Shown piece by piece: positions 25,370 through 34,450 of a DNA stretch of 64,000 nt. Position numbers and translations under genes: made by a program. A model generated the notes under the pieces. It was not told the DNA's origin, searched no databases, and saw nothing but the letters and a program-made list of their open reading frames with translations. The stretch is from positions 62,001 through 126,000 of the forward strand of contig CAJYWN010000005.1 in the NCBI GenBank assembly GCA_913778275.1, read 5' to 3'. The stretch's first letter is position 1. The number at the start of each line of letters is the position of its first letter. The DNA comes from an uncultured Chryseobacterium sp. GTDB lineage: Bacteria > Bacteroidota > Bacteroidia > Flavobacteriales > Weeksellaceae.

Positions 25370-25998
25370 AACAGATCGCAATCATAGGTTCAGGACATTT
25401 GGGTCAACAGATTCTGTATCACATACATTCTGATACAGTCCATAAAGTTGTTGGCTTTTTCGATGATTTTCAGGAAAAAGGGAGCGCCATAAAGAATATT
25501 CCGATATTAGGAAACATCAATGATGTTGAAGATCTTTTTAAACAGAATATTTTTGATGAGCTGATTATTGCCATTGGTTACAAACATTTAGAATTTAAAA
25601 AACAACTCTTTGAAGATTTTAAAAACAGAATCCCTTTTCACACTTTTATCCATTCAACGAGTATTGTGGACCCTACAGCCAAAATAGGCCAGGGAACTGT
25701 TATATATCCTAATTGCATGATCGATCAGGATGTTGAAATAGGTGACAATGTCATGATCAACATTTCCTGTTCTGTTGCCCATGATTCGGCGATAAGCAAC
25801 CATTGTTTCTTATCTCCGTCAGTAAGCATCGCCGGCTTTGTAAATATCTCAGAACTTTGTATTCTAGGGATTAACAGCACCGTTATCGACAATATAAACC
25901 TCTCAGAAAAAATACAGCTGGGAGGGGGCACTGTAGTGATAAAAAATTTAGATACACCAGGATTGTATGTTGGTAATCCTGCAAGATTTATAAGATAA
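25366..25998 (+). CDS. PglD/NeuD-type sugar N- or O-acyltransferase
   Basis: 210 residues. An N-terminal Rossmann-like substrate domain (MKQIAIIGSGHLGQQIL) is followed by a left-handed beta-helix of hexapeptide repeats (about 95-205), with the probable catalytic His in SVAHDSAISNHC. This two-part layout is that of PglD and NeuD, which acetylate amino or hydroxyl groups of sugars using acetyl-CoA. The gene is 2 nt before wecE, so the natural reading is acylation of dTDP-4-amino-4,6-dideoxygalactose, the job WecD (a GNAT enzyme) does in enterobacteria. The acyl donor could be acetyl-CoA or an acyl-ACP. Confidence 0.85.
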   Translation: MKQIAIIGSGHLGQQILYHIHSDTVHKVVGFFDDFQEKGSAIKNIPILGNINDVEDLFKQNIFDELIIAIGYKHLEFKKQLFEDFKNRIPFHTFIHSTSIVDPTAKIGQGTVIYPNCMIDQDVEIGDNVMINISCSVAHDSAISNHCFLSPSVSIAGFVNISELCILGINSTVIDNINLSEKIQLGGGTVVIKNLDTPGLYVGNPARFIR

Positions 25999-26000
25999 AT

Positions 26001-27143
26001 ATGATCCCATTCAACAAGCCGTTTATTATAGGCAAAGAGCTTTCGTATATAGAAGAAGCAGTAAAGAGCGGTAAAATATCCGGTGACGGAATATTTACAA
26101 AAAAATGCCAGACCTTTTTTGAAAAGAAATATAGCTTCCCGAAAGTGCTGATGACGACATCCTGCACAGACGCACTGGAAATGGCCGCTATTTTATGTAA
26201 TATTAAGCCGGGTGACGAGGTAATTGTGCCCAGCTATACATTTGTATCTTCAGCCAATGCCTTTGCCCTTCGTGGTGCTAAGATCGTTTTTGTAGACTCT
26301 TATCCGGACAATCCTAATATAGATCCGGCAGAAATAGAAAAGCATATTACAGAAAAAACCAAAGTGATTGTTCCCGTACATTATGCAGGGATAGCCTGTG
26401 ATATGGAAAAAATTATGAATATTGCGCATAGGCATAATTTATTTGTAGTCGAAGATGCCGCACAGGCAATCGACAGCTACTATACATTTTCGGACGGAAC
26501 CAGAAAAGCTTTAGGCTCCATAGGCCATTTTGCTGCTTTTTCTTTTCATGAGACCAAAAATATCATTGCCGGCGAAGGTGGAATGCTTGTTATTAATGAT
26601 TCCCGGTATTTCGACCGTGCTGAAATCATTCGGGAAAAAGGAACCAACAGAAGCGCATTCTTCCGGGGAGAAGTTAATAAATATGGCTGGGTAGATCTTG
26701 GCTCATCTTTTTTACCATCCGAGATTATTTCTGCTTTCTTATATGCCCAGCTTGAAAACCTGGAGATTATCCAGAAAAAAAGATTGGAGATATGGAACAG
26801 ATACCAATCCGGACTCGTTTCTCTACAGCAAAAAGGCGTTATTTCCTTACCTGACATGCCTACGTATGCAACAAACAATGCTCATATGTTTTATATTGTT
26901 TGTAACAATTACGAAGAGAGAACCCGTCTGATTCAGTATTTAAAAGTAAAAGATATTCATCCCGTATTCCATTATTTAAGTTTAAATAAAAGCGACTTTT
27001 TCCTTTCTGGTAATCCAGAAATAGACATTCCTCATTCGGATCATTTTACAGATTGTCTCCTGAGGCTTCCCTTTTACTATGAATTATCAGAAACTGAGCA
27101 GGATAAAATTATAGAACTGATAAACAGCTATTTTATAAAGTAA
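26001..27143 (+). CDS. wecE: dTDP-4-amino-4,6-dideoxygalactose transaminase
   Basis: PLP-dependent sugar aminotransferase of the DegT/DnrJ/EryC1 family, 380 residues. It resembles E. coli WecE along its length: IPFNKPFIIGKEL at the start, GDEVIVPSYTFVSSANAFAL, VIVPVHYAGIACDM, FVVEDAAQAID, FSFHETKNIIAGEGG with PLP-lysine Lys186, and REKGTNRSAFFRGEVNKYGW. The reaction is Glu plus dTDP-4-keto-6-deoxyglucose to dTDP-Fuc4N. With rfbA and rfbB in the same locus, the pathway to dTDP-Fuc4N is complete. A VioA-like activity giving the gluco isomer (Qui4N) is the main alternative but the sequence looks like WecE. Confidence 0.9.
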   Translation: MIPFNKPFIIGKELSYIEEAVKSGKISGDGIFTKKCQTFFEKKYSFPKVLMTTSCTDALEMAAILCNIKPGDEVIVPSYTFVSSANAFALRGAKIVFVDSYPDNPNIDPAEIEKHITEKTKVIVPVHYAGIACDMEKIMNIAHRHNLFVVEDAAQAIDSYYTFSDGTRKALGSIGHFAAFSFHETKNIIAGEGGMLVINDSRYFDRAEIIREKGTNRSAFFRGEVNKYGWVDLGSSFLPSEIISAFLYAQLENLEIIQKKRLEIWNRYQSGLVSLQQKGVISLPDMPTYATNNAHMFYIVCNNYEERTRLIQYLKVKDIHPVFHYLSLNKSDFFLSGNPEIDIPHSDHFTDCLLRLPFYYELSETEQDKIIELINSYFIK

Positions 27144-27159
27144 TAACAGTATCATAGAT

Positions 27160-27774
27160 ATGAATTTCTTAAAAAAATATATTATCAATTTTTTATTTGA
27201 TGTTCTGAATTCTGGGACCTATAAAAGGCATGTCCAAAATAAAATCAATGGATGGGCAAAGAAAAGTTTTAAAAGTTTTGGCGCAAACTCCGTATTACCG
27301 GAAGAGCATTGGATAAAAAACCCAAAATACATTTCAATAGGCAAAAATTTCAGCTCATTGTATCATCTGAGGCTTGAGGCCTGGGATCGATTTATGGGAG
27401 AAACTTTTACTCCTGAAATAATCATTGGTGATGATGTAATTTTCAATTCTGATGTTCATATTGGAGCTATCAATAAGATCTTTATCGGAAATAATGTTCT
27501 TATGGCAAGCAGAATTTATATCTCAGACCATTCCCACGGAGATATAACCGTTAATGACCTTGAAAAGATCCCGGCACAAAGGCCCTTATATTCTAAAGGC
27601 CCGGTAATTATTGAAGATAATGTATGGATAGGTGAAGGAGTATGCATTCTTCCGGGAGTTACAATTGGCGAAAACTGTATCATAGGAGCAAATTCCGTAG
27701 TAAATAAAAGTTTTCCTAAAAATTCGGTTATAGCCGGAATCCCGGCACGATTAATAAAAACTTTAGAAAAATGA
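27160..27774 (+). CDS. Left-handed beta-helix acyltransferase (WbbJ/maltose-acetyltransferase type)
   Basis: 204 residues. Hexapeptide repeats run from about residue 50 to the end (IIGDDVIFNSDVHIG, VWIGEGVCILPGVTIGENC, IIGANSVV) and finish with the usual VIAGIPARLI. The catalytic His is probably in ISDHSHGD. These trimeric enzymes transfer an acetyl group from acetyl-CoA to a sugar hydroxyl. The stop overlaps the start of the next gene (ATGA). Target sugar unknown. Confidence 0.88.
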   Translation: MNFLKKYIINFLFDVLNSGTYKRHVQNKINGWAKKSFKSFGANSVLPEEHWIKNPKYISIGKNFSSLYHLRLEAWDRFMGETFTPEIIIGDDVIFNSDVHIGAINKIFIGNNVLMASRIYISDHSHGDITVNDLEKIPAQRPLYSKGPVIIEDNVWIGEGVCILPGVTIGENCIIGANSVVNKSFPKNSVIAGIPARLIKTLEK

Positions 27775-28895
27775 TGATGAAAAAAATAAAACCTCTTGCA
27801 TTCTATCTCCCTCAATACCACCCTGTTCCCGAAAATGACGAATGGTGGGGTAAAGGTTTTACAGAATGGACCAATGTAACAAAAGCAAAACCTCTTTTTA
27901 AAGGACATGACCAACCTATATATCCTGCTGATCTGGGATACTATGACCTTCGTGTTCCGGAAGTGAGAGAGCAGCAGGCTCAGATAGCAAAAGATTACGG
28001 AGTACATGGATTTATCTATTACCATTATTGGTTTGGCAACAGAAAACAGTTGCTGGAAAGAATTGCAAATGACGTCCTTACCTCCGGAAAACCAGATTTC
28101 CCGTTCTGTTTCTGCTGGGCCAACGAAACATGGTCCGGCATATGGCACGGTCTTGCAGAAAAGATTCTGGCAGAACAGGTATATCCTAATGAGCAGGATG
28201 TAACGGATCATTTCAACTACCTGCTCCCATTCTTTAAAGATGAAAGATATATCAGGGTAGACAATAAGCCTCTTTTTATTATCTACCATCCGAACCATTT
28301 GAATGAAGGAGATCCTCAGTATATATTAAAATTCAGGGAACTGGCGAAAAAGAACGGATTTGATGACTTGTATATAATGGCATCCAATAAGCTCCGCGAC
28401 GATATTGATTTAAAATCGATGGGGTATGACGGCAAGATATCCAACGCATTTCAAAAAGCATGGATCCCTTATATTAAGAAAGGAGAATATATCTCCCATT
28501 ATCAATATTATAAAAACAGAATTACACAACTACTCGGATTTAAGAAAAAAATCAAACTGAAAGTCCTGACTCAGAATGCCCAAGCTATTGTTAATGATAT
28601 GCAGTTTATAGAAAGCAATGTTCCTACTTACCCATGTGTACTGCCTAATTGGGACAACACTCCCAGAAGCGGACACCGAGGAGTTGTACTTACCCATACA
28701 TCACCGGAACTATTTGAAAAGCAGATTGAAAAAGCAATTGCTTATCTTGAAGATAAAAATGATTATCCCGAACAGTTACTGATCATCAAATCCTGGAATG
28801 AATGGGCAGAAGGTAATATCCTGGAGCCAGATAGAAAGTATGGCTTCAGATACCTAGATACATTAAAAAGAATATTGGATAAATACCAAAAATAA
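27771..28895 (+). CDS. WbsX-like glycan enzyme (GH99-like domain)
   Basis: 374 residues. The opening LAFYLPQYHPVPENDEWWGKG and the following FTEWTNV are the hallmark of the Glyco_tran_WbsX / GH99-like family found in O-antigen and rhamnan loci; FCWANETWSGIW and SWNEWAEGNILEPD, with paired acidic residues, are also conserved. The fold is a glycosidase-like TIM barrel, and whether members hydrolyse or transfer sugars is not settled. Three ATG codons stand in a row at the start; the first overlaps the previous stop. It probably acts on the glycan made here, either adding a sugar or trimming it. Confidence 0.85.
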   Translation: MMMKKIKPLAFYLPQYHPVPENDEWWGKGFTEWTNVTKAKPLFKGHDQPIYPADLGYYDLRVPEVREQQAQIAKDYGVHGFIYYHYWFGNRKQLLERIANDVLTSGKPDFPFCFCWANETWSGIWHGLAEKILAEQVYPNEQDVTDHFNYLLPFFKDERYIRVDNKPLFIIYHPNHLNEGDPQYILKFRELAKKNGFDDLYIMASNKLRDDIDLKSMGYDGKISNAFQKAWIPYIKKGEYISHYQYYKNRITQLLGFKKKIKLKVLTQNAQAIVNDMQFIESNVPTYPCVLPNWDNTPRSGHRGVVLTHTSPELFEKQIEKAIAYLEDKNDYPEQLLIIKSWNEWAEGNILEPDRKYGFRYLDTLKRILDKYQK

Positions 28896-28949
28896 GAACA
28901 ACTAAGTACCTGGTCTGATTACTTATGTATAATAAAAACACATTATTGA

Positions 28950-29771
28950 ATGATAAGAAAAGTTTCCATTATTGTTCCCTGCTTTAATCATGCTCTGTAT
29001 TTAGAAGAATGCATACGGTCTGTTATGGATCAATCCTATACAAATTGGGAATGCATTATTATCGATGATGGTTCCACAGATAATTCATCAGAGGTAGCTC
29101 AAAAGCTCATCAATGAAAAGATCCGCTATATTTATCAGAAGAATAAAGGAGTATCCCATGCCCGAAACAAAGGTATAAAGCAGGCAACAGGAGACTATAT
29201 TTTGCCTCTTGATGCAGATGATACACTAAACCCATTAGCATTAGAAAAAATGGTAGAAGTTTTTGCTAAAAATGAAGAAACGATGATTGTTTTTTCCGAC
29301 ACCGTGATGTTTGGTCATATCAACAGTAAATTAACAGTAGAAGAAAAATTCGGCATTGAAGAATTATTACTGCAAAATAAATTATTCTGTACATCAATGT
29401 TTCCAAAAAAATTTTTCGATCACGGGATAACGTACGATGAAAAGCTTTCACATGGGCTTGAAGACTGGGAGTTTTGGATACAGCTTATTTCTTCTCATCG
29501 CAACCTGTCTGTTACCAAAATAGATTATCCGGTTTTTAATTACAGATCTCATGCCGGTAGTTCAAGAAACAATGATGTTCTTAAAGATGACCATAAAAAA
29601 GAAATTGTCTATCATATGATTTATGAAAAGCACAAGGCCCTTTTTCATGAATTTTATCCAAGCTACATTTCACTTTTGAAAAGAAAAACCTTTTATGAAA
29701 AAAAACTGGAGAATATATACAGCCGCAAACTGTACAGAGTATATAACTTTTTAATAAAATTATTTAGATAG
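28950..29771 (+). CDS. Glycosyltransferase family 2
   Basis: 273 residues, inverting GT-A transferase. IIVPCFNHALYLEECIRSV at the start, the nucleotide-binding IIIDDGSTDNS, and the metal-binding DAD motif in LPLDADDTLNP (about residues 90-100); LEDWEFWIQL near 172 carries the probable catalytic Asp (ED). A basic C-terminal helix may touch the membrane. 54 nt after the WbsX-like gene. Donor and acceptor unknown. Confidence 0.9.
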   Translation: MIRKVSIIVPCFNHALYLEECIRSVMDQSYTNWECIIIDDGSTDNSSEVAQKLINEKIRYIYQKNKGVSHARNKGIKQATGDYILPLDADDTLNPLALEKMVEVFAKNEETMIVFSDTVMFGHINSKLTVEEKFGIEELLLQNKLFCTSMFPKKFFDHGITYDEKLSHGLEDWEFWIQLISSHRNLSVTKIDYPVFNYRSHAGSSRNNDVLKDDHKKEIVYHMIYEKHKALFHEFYPSYISLLKRKTFYEKKLENIYSRKLYRVYNFLIKLFR

Positions 29772-29867
29772 GCCCTTCTATACAAGCAGTAAATGACTCT
29801 ATCTAACGAATTTTCTATAGTAATATATTGAAGGAATACACTAAAAAACAAATTTCTTAATCAATGG

Positions 29868-30785
29868 TTGAAAATGGTTAAAATAATTATTGTAAATTAT
29901 AATTCAGAAAAATGGATTGCCCGCTGTTTATCTTGCGTTGAACGTGCGGGATTAATTGATCATACCATTATTGTAGATAATGCGTCGGCCGACAATAGCG
30001 TTCTTTTTATTGAGCAACATTTTCCTAAAGCAGATCTTATCAAACTTTCCTCCAATGTAGGTTTCGGACAGGCAAACAATATAGGGATTAAAAAAGCCTA
30101 TGAACTAGGATCAGAGTATGTCTTTTTAATGAATCAGGATGTTTATATAGAACGCAATACCATCGACTGCCTGATTAAAGTTGCAGAATTATATCCGGAT
30201 TTCGGAATTGTAAGTCCTATGCATCTTAATGGGAATGGTTCCGAGCTGGATTTCGGCTTTTCAAATTATATCGTTCCTTCGCAATGCAAAAAATTATATT
30301 CGGATATCTATTTACAAAAATTAGCACCGCTATATGAAGTCCCTTTTGTAAATGCAGCAGCCTGGTTGGTAACCAGGAAATGTATTGAAAAAGTAGGAGG
30401 ATTCAACCCGTCATTTTATCATTATGGGGAAGATAATAATTATTGTCAAAGGGTGCTGTATCATCGTCTGAAAATAGGAATTGCCCCGGAAACATGGATA
30501 TACCACGACAGACAAAACAGAACTGAAAACCAATATTTTGACAATAGCCTGCTGTTTTATGAAAGAAAATTGATGATCATCTCTTCAGATCCGTTTGATA
30601 ATAAACACTCGGTCAGAAAAATAGCCATGAATTCTTATAAAATGATGATAAAATCTTTATTGACATTAAGATTAAAGTCTTTTAAGGAACATTACAGTAA
30701 AATCAGGATCTATCATTCGCTGGATTGGAAAATAGTTTTAAACAACAAAAGCCAATCCGTCCGTCAAGGCAAAAGTTTTCTGTAA
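29868..30785 (+). CDS. Glycosyltransferase family 2, rhamnosyltransferase (WbbL)-like
   Basis: 305 residues; an ATG six nt downstream (MVKIIIVNYN) is an equally good start. IIIVNYNSEKWIARCLSCVE, IIVDNASADNS and LSSNVGFGQANNIGIKKA followed by FLMNQDVYIE are the pattern of the WbbL/RfbN branch of GT2. The GEDNNYCQRVL motif carries the likely catalytic acid. It lies in a looser stretch of the locus (96 nt before, 107 nt after), so it may be transcribed on its own. Many members transfer deoxysugars, which would suit a locus making a dTDP-6-deoxyhexose, but specificity cannot be assigned. Confidence 0.88.
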   Translation: MKMVKIIIVNYNSEKWIARCLSCVERAGLIDHTIIVDNASADNSVLFIEQHFPKADLIKLSSNVGFGQANNIGIKKAYELGSEYVFLMNQDVYIERNTIDCLIKVAELYPDFGIVSPMHLNGNGSELDFGFSNYIVPSQCKKLYSDIYLQKLAPLYEVPFVNAAAWLVTRKCIEKVGGFNPSFYHYGEDNNYCQRVLYHRLKIGIAPETWIYHDRQNRTENQYFDNSLLFYERKLMIISSDPFDNKHSVRKIAMNSYKMMIKSLLTLRLKSFKEHYSKIRIYHSLDWKIVLNNKSQSVRQGKSFL

Positions 30786-30892
30786 ATCATAAACATCAGA
30801 TTCAAGAATAAACTTAGAGATAAGCCTCACCGAATTGCCATAATAACAATAAGATTTGCACTATTTATTTAAATTTTAAAACACATGATCAG

Positions 30893-31831
30893 ATGAAAAT
30901 TTCAGTCATTATTCCCGTATACAACGCCGAAAAATATGTTACTCAGGCCGTAGAATCGGCCCTACAGTTTGAAGAGGTCTGTGAAGTCATATTGGTGGAA
31001 GACTGCTCTCCCGATAACGCCTTGCAGGTGTGCCGGAAACTTAGCGAAAAGTACGGCAGGGTAAAGCTTTACCAGCATTCAGACAAAGGAAACCATGGCG
31101 CAGGAGCTACCAGAAACTTAGGGATAGCAATGGCGGATGGTGATTTCATTGCCTTCCTCGATGCCGACGACTACTATCTTCCCAACCGCTTTGATGCCGA
31201 AAAAGAGGTATTTAAAGATCCAAAAGCAGACGGTGTTTACGGAGCAATCGGCGTTCGTTATTATTCGGAAAAAGCAAAGGAGCAGTATTATAAAATATTT
31301 GGAGACCGGCTCACCACCGTCTACAAAAGACATCAGCCTGAAAACGTATTTCCCGGACAGCTTAATATGAAAGGATCATTTGGGCTGTTCAGCATTGATG
31401 CCCTTACCATAAGGACAAGCTCTATGAAAAAGATGGATTGCTTTTTTAAGACACATTTAAAACTTCATCAGGATACGGAATTTTTATTCCGGCTTTCTTA
31501 TTATCTGAAACTTTATCCAGGAATTCTTAATAAGGCTGTTGCCATCAGGGGGGTCCATGAGAATAACAGGATTACCAAAGTAGATACAAGGCAAATAAGG
31601 CCAGCTTCAACAAAAGTGTTGCTGTGGGAGGAAATGAATAACTGGGCAGAGTATGAGAGCGGCATTTCTGATGAAATTAAACTTCATATTAAAAGAGTAT
31701 ACCGAAGTTTTCGCATTGCCAATGCGCCCTTGTTGAAAAAATGGGGAATGATTGTAAAGTATCTCTTCACGGATTATAAAAGCATTAGCTCCGGATTGTA
31801 TAATATTAATTTCAGGAAAGATCTTTTCTGA
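30893..31831 (+). CDS. Glycosyltransferase family 2
   Basis: 312 residues. ISVIIPVYNAEKYVTQAVES, then VEDCSPDNALQVC, the arginine-containing GNHGAGATRNLGIAMADG and the DXD region FLDADDYYLP. HQDTEFLFRLSYYLKLYP carries the catalytic-acid position. It precedes a minus-strand acyltransferase in convergent orientation, with 31 nt between stops. Compared with the 22-25 kb stretch, its codon use is more GC-rich. Confidence 0.9.
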   Translation: MKISVIIPVYNAEKYVTQAVESALQFEEVCEVILVEDCSPDNALQVCRKLSEKYGRVKLYQHSDKGNHGAGATRNLGIAMADGDFIAFLDADDYYLPNRFDAEKEVFKDPKADGVYGAIGVRYYSEKAKEQYYKIFGDRLTTVYKRHQPENVFPGQLNMKGSFGLFSIDALTIRTSSMKKMDCFFKTHLKLHQDTEFLFRLSYYLKLYPGILNKAVAIRGVHENNRITKVDTRQIRPASTKVLLWEEMNNWAEYESGISDEIKLHIKRVYRSFRIANAPLLKKWGMIVKYLFTDYKSISSGLYNINFRKDLF

Positions 31832-31862
31832 TGAAAGTATATCAAAAACAACTCATCTGAAA

Positions 31863-32909
31863 TTACCGGCTTAGTTTTCCCTTTTGAAACCTAATGTTTC
31901 TTACAAAGTCTCTCATCGGTTTTTCAACAAACAGGTAAAGAATTGCTGAAACAACCAAGAGCACCAAAATGTAAATCCAAAATATGGTATTGCTTTGAGA
32001 TATCTGGAAATAATCCCATAAGACCGATCTTAAAATATACAGAACAGGAATATGAATAATATAAATAGCATAGCTGATCTCTCCAAGAAACTCCAGGGGT
32101 TTAATAGAGAAAAACCTCGTTATCAAACCATTATTACAGGAAATTAAATAAATCGCAGGAACAAAGAAAACGGCCATTAAACCATTATGAAAATTCAGCG
32201 GAATGAAAATTAATGACAGGATAATAAGAACAAATAATAAAACAACCGCGAGGTCATAATTCTTTTCTTTACGGCTTTTCACAAAAAATAAACCCGCAAG
32301 ATTCCCTGTTAAAAACTCATTGATGTGCCAAAGCGGAAAATAATGACTGAACTCATGACTGTCAGTATGCGGCCCCTTATAAGAAAGCGAGTTGATATAT
32401 AAATTGGAAAAAACCTGAGTCCCGATCCAGATCAGAATGATAATAACCCAGATGCTCTTATTTTCTTTTACATACAAATAATTATACAGCAAAGGAAAAA
32501 GCAGATAAAATAAAAACTCTACAGAAATAGACCAGCCCGGGAAATTGAGGATAAGGGCTTTTCCGGGTATCCAGCTCTGAATGCCCAAAAGATATAAAAA
32601 GGCATTATAAAAATTAAAATCAGAATATCGGGTAACAAGATAAAGCAATAATCCGACAACATACAGAGGATAAATTCTTGCTACTCTGTTCCGGTAATAA
32701 TCTCTGTATCCGATTTTTTCTTTTCTGTGATAGGCAACAATCATGATAAAACCAGAAAGAATGAAGAAATAACTTACTCCTACATTGGCCCGAAGAAAAA
32801 CATCAGCAATAAACCTGATCTTATATAAAAATAAATCCTTATTAAAATGGGAAATAACGATCGCCATGGCAGCGACAAAACGGGTAAATGTAATCTGACT
32901 AATCTTCAC
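31863..32909 (-). CDS. Membrane acyltransferase, OafA/YrhL (acyltransferase 3) family
   Basis: 348 residues, about ten membrane segments. The conserved His is in AIVISHFNKDLF (about residues 14-25), and the RNRVARIYPLYVVGLLLYL segment near 74-92 is the second family motif. These integral enzymes O-acylate surface glycans. It is the only minus-strand gene in the middle of the glycosyltransferase run, with its own promoter box, so it may have been inserted separately or be regulated separately. No SGNH domain is fused at the C-terminus. Confidence 0.88.
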   Translation of the reverse strand: MKISQITFTRFVAAMAIVISHFNKDLFLYKIRFIADVFLRANVGVSYFFILSGFIMIVAYHRKEKIGYRDYYRNRVARIYPLYVVGLLLYLVTRYSDFNFYNAFLYLLGIQSWIPGKALILNFPGWSISVEFLFYLLFPLLYNYLYVKENKSIWVIIILIWIGTQVFSNLYINSLSYKGPHTDSHEFSHYFPLWHINEFLTGNLAGLFFVKSRKEKNYDLAVVLLFVLIILSLIFIPLNFHNGLMAVFFVPAIYLISCNNGLITRFFSIKPLEFLGEISYAIYIIHIPVLYILRSVLWDYFQISQSNTIFWIYILVLLVVSAILYLFVEKPMRDFVRNIRFQKGKLSR

Positions 32910-32991
32910 AGAATCGCAACATGCTTTACTCTATCAATCCAGCACTTCGGATCCAAAGGCTTTTTTGATATAAAGTGTTAATTTTAAGGCA

Positions 32992-32999
32992 CAAAAATA
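32992..32999 (-). promoter_or_regulatory. -7 promoter box of the membrane acyltransferase
   Basis: Minus-strand TATTTTTG, about 83 nt before the ATG at 32909. No standard-spaced TTG seen. Confidence 0.35.
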
Positions 33000-33031
33000 A
33001 GATTTATTCTTAATTATTATGTAAAACAAAT

Positions 33032-33039
33032 TATATTTG
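33032..33039 (+). promoter_or_regulatory. -7 promoter box before the acyltransferase-glycosyltransferase trio
   Basis: TATATTTG, a full match to TAnnTTTG, 29 nt before the ATG at 33069. It divides the divergent region between the minus-strand acyltransferase and the plus-strand genes. Confidence 0.5.
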
Positions 33040-33068
33040 TATTCAACAAATGTGAAAAAAAATTCATT

Positions 33069-33614
33069 ATGCTTTATGATATTTTAGCAAAAATACAGAG
33101 AAGAAACCAGATTTCTCTTCTTAAAAAACATCCTCATGTTTCTTTCAAAGAAATAAGGCTGGGCATTAATGACCAATTCGTACTGCATAAAAATGTTAAG
33201 AATGTAACGATCGGAAATGCTGCCGTTTTCAGAAATTATGTACATATCCTTGTAGAAAAAAATGCCATTTTAGAAATCGGAGATCATTTTTTCATGAATA
33301 ACTTCTGCTCCATCAACTGCCTGCACAGCATTTCTATTGGCAACAATACATTATTCGGAGAAAATGTAAAGCTGTATGATCACAACCACGCCTATCAAAC
33401 AGAACCGGAGTTTAAACTATTCCATTCGGATTTTACCAAAGCGCCCATCACAATCGGCAGCAACTGCTGGCTTGGAAGCAATGTCACTGTATTAAAGGGA
33501 GTTACCATAGGCGACAATTGTATCATTGGAGCAGGATGTGTAGTTTACAAAGATATACCCTCCAATACAACCGTAGTCAACCGTCAGGATTTAATGCTAA
33601 AAGAACAGTCATGA
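33069..33614 (+). CDS. Left-handed beta-helix acyltransferase
   Basis: 181 residues. Hexapeptide-repeat protein with VTIGNAAVFRNYVHILVE, LFGENVKLYDHNHAY (probable catalytic His in DHNH), and WLGSNVTVLKGVTIGDNC near the C-terminus. Likely O-acetylates a sugar of the glycan or its precursor. First gene of a tight group: its stop overlaps the next start by 4 nt (ATGA). Confidence 0.88.
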   Translation: MLYDILAKIQRRNQISLLKKHPHVSFKEIRLGINDQFVLHKNVKNVTIGNAAVFRNYVHILVEKNAILEIGDHFFMNNFCSINCLHSISIGNNTLFGENVKLYDHNHAYQTEPEFKLFHSDFTKAPITIGSNCWLGSNVTVLKGVTIGDNCIIGAGCVVYKDIPSNTTVVNRQDLMLKEQS

Positions 33615-34450
33615 AGTTTTCCATCCTTATTGCACACTACAACAATGCCCGGTTTTTCAGAGATTGTTATGAAAGTATACTTCAGCAGACATATACAGAC
33701 TGGGAAGCAGTTATTTTAGATGATGCTTCCCCCGAAACCGAAAAGAAAAAGATTCAGGAAATCATTTCAGGGGATTCAAGATTCAGATTTTTTGAAAATG
33801 ATAAAAATTCCGGGGTAGGCGTTACAAAGAGCAGACTGATTGAGCTTGCTGAAGGGGAAGTCTGCGGATTTGTGGATCCGGATGACGCCATTACACCAAC
33901 CGCTATTCAGAGATGCATGGAAGTATTTAGGCAGAAAAAAAACATTGTCCTTACTTACTCCAGATTTATGACCTGCGATCAACATCTTAAGCCTATTGCA
34001 CCATTCAGATCTGCGATGCAGGTGCCGAACGGAAATCCTTATTTCTTCAACTTTCCCATTCAGATTGCACATTTTGTAGCCTTCAGAAAAGCCGTTTATG
34101 AGAAAACCGAAAAGATGAATCCGGATTTAAAAATAGGCGAAGACCAGGATCTTTATCTTAAGATCTATGAAAAAGGAAAAGTACAGTTCATCAACGAAAC
34201 CAATTACCTGTACCGAACACATGAAGGAGGAATTTCACAAAATGAAAATAAAAAGAAATCTCATGAGTATTTTGCCCAAGTGATCTTCAACACAATGAAA
34301 CGTAGAAATCTTTCAGTAATCAACGGAAAAAAAATTCCCGATCAATATACCAATGCGGATGAGATTTTTGACCTGCTGCAATACCAGCATCAAATGCCCT
34401 TTCGCCTCAGAAAAAAAATACAGATCACCTTACAATCAATTTTCGGATAA
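33611..34450 (+). CDS. Glycosyltransferase family 2
   Basis: 279 residues from the ATG at 33611, which gives the usual MKFSILIAHYNNARFFRDCY and overlaps the previous stop; a longer reading into the previous gene has no GT sequence. DWEAVILDDASPETE, the DXD-like FVDPDDAITP (about residues 86-95) and IGEDQDLYLKIYEKG are present. The next gene starts at its last base (TAATG). Specificity unknown. Confidence 0.9.
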   Translation: MKFSILIAHYNNARFFRDCYESILQQTYTDWEAVILDDASPETEKKKIQEIISGDSRFRFFENDKNSGVGVTKSRLIELAEGEVCGFVDPDDAITPTAIQRCMEVFRQKKNIVLTYSRFMTCDQHLKPIAPFRSAMQVPNGNPYFFNFPIQIAHFVAFRKAVYEKTEKMNPDLKIGEDQDLYLKIYEKGKVQFINETNYLYRTHEGGISQNENKKKSHEYFAQVIFNTMKRRNLSVINGKKIPDQYTNADEIFDLLQYQHQMPFRLRKKIQITLQSIFG

